Shown: one piece after another, positions 16,635 through 23,532 of the stretch
Position numbering within the stretch: position 1 is the stretch's first letter
Layout of the letters: each line of letters starts with the position of its first letter
Assembly (NCBI GenBank): GCA_022792175.1
Contig: JAAWAN010000022.1
Location: forward strand, 186,001 to 250,000
Reading direction: 5' to 3'
Origin: Provencibacterium sp.
Lineage (GTDB): Bacteria > Bacillota > Clostridia > Oscillospirales > Ruminococcaceae
Length of the DNA stretch: 64,000 nt
The notes under the pieces: model-generated
What the model was told of the DNA's origin: nothing
Database searches by the model: none
Seen by the model: the letters and a program-made list of their open reading frames with translations, nothing else
Translations under genes and position numbers: made by a program

Positions 16635-17270
16635 TTAAAACAGCTTGCCGATGGCGAGCAGGATGAGCACCGCCCCGCTGAGCCAGGAGAGGCCGGAGCC
16701 GGTGCGCCGGGCAAGCCTTCTTCCTGCCAGCGCGCCCAGCCCGACGAGCAGCAGCCCGAGAAGAAAGGAGAGCGCCGCCATTTCTGCTGCCCCGCCCCGC
16801 TCGGCAATTCCTGCACCGAAGCCGGCTGCCAGCGAGTCGGCCGAAAGGGCCAGCGCCAGCGGGGCCGCCTCCAGGCAGCTTAAAGTCTGGGAATGATCGC
16901 TGTCGGCGGCGGTGCTGTCGGCATAGATGCGCAGAATGCAGTCGAAATGCAGAAAGTGAAACTGCAGCCGGGCGCTGCCGGACTGGCTGTGGCGGATGAG
17001 GTTTTTAATCCCGCTGTCCATCAGCCGCAGAATGCCGAGCAGCAGCAGGGTGGCGAAGCCGAGTGCCGAACAGAGGGCTTCGGGAAGGAGGGGATGAATA
17101 AACGAGCCGAGCAGCAGCGAGATGAAAAGCGTCAGCGAACAGACGCCGCTCACCACCACGGCGGAGAGAAAAGGGATGCGGATCTGCTGCGCACCGAAGG
17201 CAAAGCTGGCAAAAAACGAGTCCAGGCAGAGCGCAAAAACCAGCGCGGCCGCCGAGAGGGTCAAGCCCAT
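16635..17270 (-). CDS. ytaF: Sporulation-associated membrane protein YtaF (MntP-like)
   Basis: This 211-residue membrane protein has about six hydrophobic segments in two halves of three, like MntP, with a loop rich in Asp, Ser and Thr between them. YtaF features include LCLDSFFASFAFG near residue 15 and ALALSADSLAAGFGAG near residue 145, each with an intramembrane acidic residue, and the ADSTAADSDHSQTLS loop near residue 116. The family is largely confined to spore formers and is named for expression in sporulation; its substrate, perhaps a divalent metal, is unproven. The gene is followed by the hairpin of composite repeat A. Confidence 0.85.
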   Translation of the reverse strand: MGLTLSAAALVFALCLDSFFASFAFGAQQIRIPFLSAVVVSGVCSLTLFISLLLGSFIHPLLPEALCSALGFATLLLLGILRLMDSGIKNLIRHSQSGSARLQFHFLHFDCILRIYADSTAADSDHSQTLSCLEAAPLALALSADSLAAGFGAGIAERGGAAEMAALSFLLGLLLVGLGALAGRRLARRTGSGLSWLSGAVLILLAIGKLF

Positions 17271-17342
17271 GAAGAACCACCGTCCTGCAAGGATTTATTA
17301 CTATCCTATGCCGGTTCCGGTTTTTTGGAGAGAGTGGAAAGT

Positions 17343-18224
17343 TCAGGGCAGCTGTTCGGCGCTGGCGCGCAGGTATTCGATAAAACGCCGGCCGGCCATG
17401 GGCAGGCTCTCCTTATCCCGGTAGCCGATGGCAATGAGGCGAAAGATGGGCGGGATGGTGGGGCGCAGTGCAAGACGGTAGCTGGTCCGGTGGAGGATGA
17501 GCTCTGCCAGAATGCTGACCCCCAGCCCGGCTTCAACCATCGTCATGATGGCGTAATCATCATGAATGGTGTATTTCACCCTCGGGAGGACGCCGATCGA
17601 ACGAAACGCCTCCAGCGGCTCATAATAGTGCCCTTCCTCGAGCAGGATAAAGGGCTCCTCTGCCAGCAGCTTCAGCGGGAGAGATTCCATCTGCGCCAGC
17701 GGATGGTTTGGGGGGAGGATGGCCAGCATCCTTCCCTCCCTGAGCGGCAGCGTTTTAATGCCGGAGGCGGCCTGCGGGTTGATGAAGCCGAAATCTACAG
17801 CCCCGGTTTTTATCCATTCCAGAATAGAGCTATAATCCCCCTGATGGATAACAAACTCCACCTTTGGATATCTCTTTTGAAACTCCCGGATTAGAATTGG
17901 GAGCCAGTGGGTGGAGATGCTGGCAATCGTCCCCATGCGGATAATGCCGGTTTCCAGCCCCTTAATCTCATCTGCTCTCTCCTGCACCGCCCGGTATTGG
18001 CTGTTCAGCCGCTCAATCTGCGGGTAGAGCGCCTCTCCCTCCGGCGTAAGCCGGGCCCCGGTGCGCGAACGGTTTAGGAGCTTGATGGAAAGCTCATTTT
18101 CCAGCGCCGCAATCATCTGGCTCATGGCCGATTGGGTATAGCCGAGCGCCTCTGCCGCTTTGGAAAAGCTTCCCAGCTCTACCACCTTCTGCAGGGCAAG
18201 ATAGTGGTTCATAGCATCCATCAC
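17343..18224 (-). CDS. LysR-family transcriptional regulator
   Basis: This 293-residue regulator has an N-terminal helix-turn-helix, about residues 1-60, with the LysR pattern GSFSKAAEALGYTQSAMSQMI and LLNRSRTGARLTPEGEALY, followed by a periplasmic-binding-fold effector domain starting near residue 90 (IIRMGTIASISTHWLP). It is divergent from a broken MFS transporter gene, the usual arrangement for a LysR regulator and its target. An 18-bp perfect palindrome lies 4-22 bases before its start codon. With the transporter disrupted, its remaining role is unclear. The effector is unknown. Confidence 0.93.
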   Translation of the reverse strand: MMDAMNHYLALQKVVELGSFSKAAEALGYTQSAMSQMIAALENELSIKLLNRSRTGARLTPEGEALYPQIERLNSQYRAVQERADEIKGLETGIIRMGTIASISTHWLPILIREFQKRYPKVEFVIHQGDYSSILEWIKTGAVDFGFINPQAASGIKTLPLREGRMLAILPPNHPLAQMESLPLKLLAEEPFILLEEGHYYEPLEAFRSIGVLPRVKYTIHDDYAIMTMVEAGLGVSILAELILHRTSYRLALRPTIPPIFRLIAIGYRDKESLPMAGRRFIEYLRASAEQLP

Positions 18225-18228
18225 CTTT

Positions 18229-18292
18229 TCTAATATTAATATTAGACTATTTCGTTTTACTTATATTATAAGCGGGTCTATAATACTGTCAA
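18229..18292 (-). promoter_or_regulatory. lysR promoter with palindromic operator
   Basis: TTGACA (18287-18292) and TATAAT (18265-18270) are 16 bases apart on the minus strand. TCTAATATTAATATTAGA (18229-18246) is a perfect 18-bp palindrome lying between the -10 box and the start codon, which fits LysR autorepression. Confidence 0.7.
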
Positions 18293-18386
18293 GAGAAAGG
18301 GGGACGACAGCCTTGTGCCGGTTCTGCCCAAAGTGCGGCCGCTTTTGGAGAAAGCCCCCGGATTTTAGGGGGATAGAATATTGAGA

Positions 18387-19591
18387 ATGCAAATACAGGA
18401 AAAAAGGAGGGGAGGCTCCCCTTTTTAACGGCGGTGGGGGCGGCCTGCCTGGTCTTCGCCGTCATGCAGGGGATACATGATAACTATGGGATTCTGCTGC
18501 AGGGCATTGTTGAGCACAGCAGCATCAGTTATGCGCAGGTGAGCCTTGTCATCGGCATCGGGCAGATTCTCTATGGGGCTACGCAGCCGCTGTTCGGCAT
18601 GCTGGCACTGAAAAGGAGTCATGCTTTTGTCATGCTTTGCGGGTTGTTGTTGATGGCGGCGGGCCTTATCGTCACTCCCTTTTGCCGGACATTGCCGGCA
18701 TTGCTGCTTTTTCGGTATTCTGCTTCCTGCAGGGACAGGGGCGCTCTGCTTCGGGATTATTATGGGGGCGATCGCACCCATCATCGGAGAGGAGCGGGCA
18801 GCTGCCGTTTCCGGTATCGTTCAGGCAAGCGCGGGGATAGGCGATGCCTTCATGTCCCCCGCCCTGCAGGCGCTGATCGATTGGAGAGGGATTGGACTTT
18901 GCCTGCCGGTTGTGGGATTCCCGATTCTTTTAATGCTTCCGGTTGCCGTTTGGCTGGGCTGCCGCCGGAAAAAGGCGGAGAAGCCGGCCGGCGGCCCAGG
19001 GCAAGGAGGGGAAAGCCTGCCGGGGATTTTGCGCGCAGCGTTTCGGGGGCCGGAATGCTGGCTGCTTCTCATCGGCTTTTCCACCTGTGGGTTCCATATG
19101 TCGATTATCGAAACTCATCTCTTTTCCCAATATGTTTCGGAGGGGATTCCCGGGAACATCGCCTCCTATACGCTGACTGTCTATGGGGGGCAACGATGGC
19201 GGGCTCGGTCCTGTCCGGCTTTTTGGGGCGGCGGCTGAAGATGAAAACCGTTTTGACAGGGATTTACGGAATGCGCGTTTTTATTGCTGCCGGCTTTCTG
19301 ATTCTTCCAAAGACGGTGCCGTTCGCTTTTGCCGCGACCGCTCTGCTGGGCCTGAACGGGGACGCCACCGTTGCGCCGACCACCGGCCTTATCAGCAGGC
19401 GGGTGGGGGTAGCGCGCATGGCGGTTGTTTATGGCGCTATCTTTATCGGCCACCAGCTGGGAGCGTTTTGCAGCGCCCTGCTGGGCGGCGCTGCGGCGGG
19501 TGGGCCGTGGGGCTATTCCGCTCTCTGGCTGGCCGACCTGGTTTTAAGCGCCGCCGCGGCTGCCGCAAGCTTTCTGATTCGGGAACAGTAG
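18387..19591 (+). pseudogene. MFS transporter broken by three single-base frameshifts
   Basis: Joining three frames gives an MFS permease of about 400 residues: MQIQEKRRGGSPF, then LTAVGAACLVFAVMQGIHDN, TGALCFGIIMGAIAPIIGEE and ATMAGSVLSGFLGRR. The breaks fall in homopolymers: T5 at 18422-18426, T5 at 18708-18712 and G6 at 19185-19190, each consistent with loss of one base. ATG at 18387 or TTG at 18381 could be the start. It resembles oxalate/formate-antiporter-like (OFA) or monocarboxylate MFS proteins in its MGAIAPIIGEE and SQYVSEG segments, but the substrate is not defined. The divergent LysR gene probably controlled it. Real decay and homopolymer sequencing error both explain the data. 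Confidence 0.85.
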
Positions 19592-19702
19592 CCGGCAGAA
19601 TTGCCAGCACCGGGCAGGAGAAAAGCTGCGCGCCGAAAACGGCAAAGGTGAAAAACGTTTTTACCGCTTTGTTTTGAATGGGAAGGGCGGCAGCCACCGG
19701 CG

Positions 19703-19792
19703 CTATCCCAGATGGACCAAGAAAAAATTGAACAGGCAGAGGACAAGCCCCGCCGTCAGCGTTTCGATGACGTTATAGGGGAGGAGAAGCCA
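19703..19792 (-). pseudogene. Possible remnant of an ECF-transporter S component
   Basis: A 29-residue minus-strand frame bounded by a TGA and a TAG reads WLLLPYNVIETLTAG followed by a hydrophobic LVLCLFNFFLVHLG. This resembles the end of vitamin-uptake S components, which finish with a PFNLI-type motif and a last helix. No other part of such a gene is visible. The rest of 19592-20028 shows no convincing gene, only the hairpin at 19964-20004. The call is tentative. Confidence 0.25.
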
Positions 19793-19963
19793 TCACATCG
19801 CGGGCCGCTGCGCAGATGCGGTAACTTTATCGTTTTCGTGGAAGGGATTCTTGCCGTTTTTCGCGAATGGCTGAGCAGCGGCTGCCGGGAGGCGCCGGAG
19901 GAGATCGCCGGAATACTCTTCCCATAACCAGCCGGTGTTTCTGAAAAACGGACGGCACACAAA

Positions 19964-20004
19964 AAAGGGCTGTAAAAAATGCTTTGCATTTTTTACAGCC
20001 CTTT
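19964..20004. terminator. Palindrome-family hairpin, terminator of ilvE
   Basis: AAAGGGCTGTAAAAAATGC (19964-19982) pairs perfectly with GCATTTTTTACAGCCCTTT (19986-20004) around a 3-base loop. It lies directly after the minus-strand ilvE stop and shares its pattern with hairpins at 16585, 29383, 30715 and 32838. Confidence 0.8.
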
Positions 20005-20028
20005 CGGGTTCCCGCTAAACAGAAGGCC

Positions 20029-21099
20029 TTAGCAGACCTTCACCCGCCAGCCGAACGGGTCCTCCGAGCGGCCCCACTGCAGGGAGGTAAGGGTATCATA
20101 AAGCTTCTGAGAGATGGGGCCGATTTTCCCGCCGCCGATGGTCATCACCAGCTCGTCATATTTAAGCTCGCCCACCGGGGAGATGACCGCCGCCGTACCG
20201 GTGCCGAAGGCCTCGGAAAGCTTGCCGTTTTTGTAGGCCTCTACCACCTCATCAATCGAAAGGCGGCGCTCCGTTGCGTTCATTCCCCAGCTGCGCAGCA
20301 GCTCGAGCACCGATTTGCGGGTGATACCGGAAAGAATGCTGCCGGAGAGAGCCGGGGTGACCACCTCGTCGCCCAGGACGAAGAACATGTTCATTGCGCC
20401 GACCTCTTCGATGTATTTACGCTCTACGCCGTCCAGCCAGAGCACCTGGGAATAATCCTGCTCGTGCGCCTCATCCTGCGCCTTGAGGGAGGCGGCATAG
20501 TTGCCGCCTGTTTTGGCCATGCCGATGCCGCCGCGCACGGCGCGCACATAATTTTTTTCCACATAGATTTTGACCGGGTCGAGGCCAGTCGGATAGTAGG
20601 GGCCGGAGGGGGAGAGCAGCACCATATAGAGGTAATTGTCCGCCGGTTTCACGCCGAGCTTCGGCTCGGTGGCAATGATAAACGGGCGGATATAGAGGGA
20701 GGAGTCCTTTGCTTTGGGAATCCAGTCGCGGTCGATTTCGACCAGCTGCCGAAGGCTCTCGAGCAGCAGCCCCTCATCCAGCTTCGGGATGCACAGCCGC
20801 TCGCAGGAGGCGCCCAGGCGCTTGAAGTTTTCCTGCGGCCGGAAGAGGTAGACCGACCCATCGTCTCCGCGGTAGGCCTTGAGGCCTTCAAAAATCGTCT
20901 GCCCGTAGTGCAGGCACATGGCGGAGGGCTCCATAGAGATGGGACCATAGGGAATAATGCGGGCCGAGTGCCAGCCCTGGCCCTTATCATAGTTTATGAC
21001 CAGCATATGGTCGGTAAAGATAGTGCCGAAGCCCAGTTTTGATTCATCCGCCGGCTTTGCCTTCGGAGCGGCGGTGCGCTCCACTTTGATTTCATACAT
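20029..21099 (-). CDS. ilvE: Branched-chain amino acid aminotransferase
   Basis: The 356-residue protein is a fold-type IV PLP aminotransferase of the longer BCAT class. Visible features: FGTIFTDHMLVINYDKGQGW near residue 24, IFEGLKAYRGDDGSVYLFRP near residue 68, the likely PLP lysine in GGNYAASLKAQ near residue 203, and EVGAMNMFFVLGDEVVTP with SGSILSGITRKS near residue 235. It catalyses the last step of leucine, isoleucine and valine synthesis, or the first of their breakdown, with glutamate as partner. A promoter lies at 21199-21227 and a hairpin terminator directly after. No T-box leader was found. Confidence 0.95.
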   Translation of the reverse strand: MYEIKVERTAAPKAKPADESKLGFGTIFTDHMLVINYDKGQGWHSARIIPYGPISMEPSAMCLHYGQTIFEGLKAYRGDDGSVYLFRPQENFKRLGASCERLCIPKLDEGLLLESLRQLVEIDRDWIPKAKDSSLYIRPFIIATEPKLGVKPADNYLYMVLLSPSGPYYPTGLDPVKIYVEKNYVRAVRGGIGMAKTGGNYAASLKAQDEAHEQDYSQVLWLDGVERKYIEEVGAMNMFFVLGDEVVTPALSGSILSGITRKSVLELLRSWGMNATERRLSIDEVVEAYKNGKLSEAFGTGTAAVISPVGELKYDELVMTIGGGKIGPISQKLYDTLTSLQWGRSEDPFGWRVKVC

Positions 21100-21467
21100 G
21101 CAAAACTCACCCTTTACTCTGATTATCTTAAAGCGCCGCCCGGCAGGCGGCGGTTTTTGCAGGAAAAAAGCAGCCTGACTGCAATAGCGGTTTTTTGCAT
21201 TTTATCATTTTAGCCCGGAAAATGCAACCGGATAAAGAAAAAGGCCCTCTGCAGAAGGACAGGCAGGCCCGGATCGGGGGAGGGGCGCCCCCAAAAAGCC
21301 GGAGCGGAAAGGCAAGGAGAGGGAGGCCGCGGCCGCCATGGTGATGAAAAAATCCATCTTCCGCCCTTTTTCGTGGAAATTTACAATTTTTATCTGGCTC
21401 TTTTGCGGCAGATATGCTACCATGGGGAAAACCGGAATGCCGGATGAATCAACGGAGGAAGATTCCC
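21100..21467. other. Divergent intergenic region between ilvE and the amidase
   Basis: This 368-bp region has the ilvE promoter, a GCCGCC-GGCGGC hairpin near 21135-21151 in the ilvE leader, and the amidase ribosome site GGAGGAAG at 21453-21460. I saw no T-box, leucine leader peptide or other gene. Confidence 0.5.
21199..21227 (-). promoter_or_regulatory. Sigma-A promoter of ilvE
   Basis: On the minus strand TTGCAT (21222-21227) and TAAAAT (21199-21204) are 17 bases apart. The boxes also form part of an imperfect inverted repeat GCATTTT...AAAATGC. Confidence 0.6.
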
Positions 21468-23249
21468 ATGAACAGATACGCACGAAAAGAAAGAAAAAGG
21501 GGATTGGCCGTCCTTCTTGCAGCAGTGGTGCTTTTGGCCTGCGCCTCTTTCCCGCAGGCCGCCTATGATGATTTTGACGCGATTACGTCGCATGTCAGCC
21601 TGCCGCTTTTACAGCAGCTGTCGGTCACCCGCCCATCCGGCAAAACGGTTACCGCGGCATCCAATTACTATCTGACTGGCAGCTCCGACCCGGAACGCGA
21701 ACTTACCTTAAACGGGGAGCCGGTTTCCGGGCGCGGCGTTTTCGGCAGCTGGGGGGCCTGGGTCTCCCTCTCGCCCGGCGAAAATCTCTTTACGCTGCAA
21801 AACGGCGAAACGCAGCAGACGGTTACCATTATTCAGGGAACGGACACGGCGGTAGAGACCACCACCGTGCTCACTGGACAGACGCCGGTCTATGATGTGG
21901 CCGTATCTGCCGGGGAAAAGGCGGTCTTTTCCTGCGTTGCCCCGGCCGGCGCGAAGGTAACGGTGCATATAGCCGGGGAAACGGTGCCGCTGCAGCAGAA
22001 GGCCCCGGCGGCAGAGGGGGTGCCCGCCTCCTTTACCGGGGAATGGACCGTTCCGGAGGGCGGGGGCATCGAGAAGCTTGGCCAGGCGGAATATCTGCTC
22101 TCCTATCAGGGGGGCACCGCCTCCTATACCTCCGCAGGCTCGCTTTATGCGGTCGGCTCCGGGGAAACGCTGCTTGTTCAGATGAAGGATGTTTCCTCCA
22201 CCGTTTTTAAAGAGAACAGCACCTCCAGCAGCTTTGTGGCGACCGCCAAGCAGGGGGCTGTCGATTATGTGCAGAAAATAGAAGGGAATATGTATCAGCT
22301 GGGCATGGGCGGCTGGGTGCTGCAGCAGAATGCGCAGCCGCTTACCGATGGCTCCGGCTATCTCAACCGGGTATCGGACAACTGGTTTGAAGCAGATGAA
22401 AAGAGCGAACGCTTCATTTTCAGCGGCACCGGCCGTCCGGTTTTTACCGCCTATCAGGATGGTGAGCGGCTGCATATCCGCTTCTTCCACACCTCGGGGA
22501 TTGACGAGATATCCGCCGAAAACAGCAGGCTCTTCGACACGGTGCGCGTTTTTAGCGAAGACGGAAACACCACCCTGGATTTTATGCTCTCCTCCGGCAA
22601 AACGCTTTGGGGTTATGTGGTGGAATATGATGAAAACGGGCATACCATTTTAACCTGCAAATATCCTCCGCAGCTGTCGGAGGGCGCGCAGCCGCTTTCC
22701 GGCATCACGATAGCGCTCGATGCGGGACACGGCGGGAACGATACCGGTGCGCTGGGCATCACGGCCGCAGAAGGGGCCACCGAAAAGGAGATTACGCTGG
22801 CTACCGCCCTGGCAGTTGAAAAGCGGCTGCAGTCGCTGGGGGCAACGGTTGTCATGACCCGGCGGGAGGATACCGCCCTTTCCCTCAGCGAACGGCAGCA
22901 GATTGCGCAGCAGGCAAAGGCGGACTTTTTCATCGCGCTGCACGGCAACGCGCCGGCCGCCGGAAGCAACGGCTTAAAGCCAAACGGCGTTGAGGTCTAT
23001 TACTATGAGGATATTTCCGCCTCCTTTGCAGAGATGCTGCTGGAAAAAGTGGTTGCGCAGACCGGCCGGACCGCCCGCTGGGCACGATACTCCAATTATA
23101 AGGTGACGCTCAATTCCTATGCGCCCTCGGTACTTCTGGAAATGGGCTTTCTGCAAAACCCCGCGGAATATGATGAGATGTGCAGCCGCCGCGGCATTTT
23201 TAACACTGCCAACGCCATAGCAGACAGCATTCTCGCCCGGCTGCGCTGA
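21468..23249 (+). CDS. Secreted N-acetylmuramoyl-L-alanine amidase (Amidase_3)
   Basis: This 593-residue protein has a signal peptide (residues 1-30, with a KERKRG n-region), a long N-terminal beta-rich region of about 390 residues with an early stalk-like domain (TGSSDPERELTLNGEPV), and a C-terminal Amidase_3 domain from about residue 415. Zinc-amidase motifs are complete: ALDAGHGGNDTG, EKEITLATALA, FFIALHGNA and the catalytic glutamate in VLLEMGFLQN. The enzyme cuts between muramic acid and the stem peptide. ATG at 21468 was chosen for GGAGGAAG upstream. The N-terminal region probably binds the wall or substrate; I recognise no named domain with certainty. Confidence 0.92.
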   Translation: MNRYARKERKRGLAVLLAAVVLLACASFPQAAYDDFDAITSHVSLPLLQQLSVTRPSGKTVTAASNYYLTGSSDPERELTLNGEPVSGRGVFGSWGAWVSLSPGENLFTLQNGETQQTVTIIQGTDTAVETTTVLTGQTPVYDVAVSAGEKAVFSCVAPAGAKVTVHIAGETVPLQQKAPAAEGVPASFTGEWTVPEGGGIEKLGQAEYLLSYQGGTASYTSAGSLYAVGSGETLLVQMKDVSSTVFKENSTSSSFVATAKQGAVDYVQKIEGNMYQLGMGGWVLQQNAQPLTDGSGYLNRVSDNWFEADEKSERFIFSGTGRPVFTAYQDGERLHIRFFHTSGIDEISAENSRLFDTVRVFSEDGNTTLDFMLSSGKTLWGYVVEYDENGHTILTCKYPPQLSEGAQPLSGITIALDAGHGGNDTGALGITAAEGATEKEITLATALAVEKRLQSLGATVVMTRREDTALSLSERQQIAQQAKADFFIALHGNAPAAGSNGLKPNGVEVYYYEDISASFAEMLLEKVVAQTGRTARWARYSNYKVTLNSYAPSVLLEMGFLQNPAEYDEMCSRRGIFNTANAIADSILARLR

Positions 23250-23338
23250 GAAAACGGCGCCGCCCGTTTCCCGCAGGATCTTCCGCATATAAAAGCTTTG
23301 CCAGTTTTATTCAGCAGGAAGGGATGCGATTGCGCAAA

Positions 23339-23409
23339 CTGCCAAAACCTTTGGCAGCCTATTGACACCCTTTCCTGCTGGTGCTATAGTATTGACAAAG
23401 AATTAACAA
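23339..23409 (+). promoter_or_regulatory. adhE promoter with Rex-like operator
   Basis: TTGACA (23362-23367) and TATAGT (23385-23390) are 17 bases apart. Directly downstream, TTGACAAAGAATTAACAA (23392-23409) matches the clostridial Rex pattern TTGTTAA-N4-TTAACAA at 12 of the 14 specified bases. An 8-base inverted repeat, CTGCCAAA/TTTGGCAG (23339-23357), sits just upstream of the -35. Rex would repress adhE until NADH rises. Confidence 0.7.
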
Positions 23410-23532
23410 TCTTTGCGGATGAAATCGCCCTTCCCGGGAAAGCTAGGAAGGCAGCTTCATCTGCTGGCGCAGTAAAATCCCACAGGTATGGACGAAAATC
23501 ACCCGAATCAGAAGGAAAGGAAGGAACCCACC

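Noticed and set aside
16893-17894. Long plus-strand open frame of 333 codons
   Set aside because: It lies antisense to ytaF and lysR, which have clear family motifs; its product is Gln/Glu/Arg-rich with no domain.
21100-21300. T-box or leucine attenuator before ilvE
   Set aside because: No TGGNACCGCG-type box or run of Leu/Val/Ile codons was found; only a GC hairpin without a T-run.
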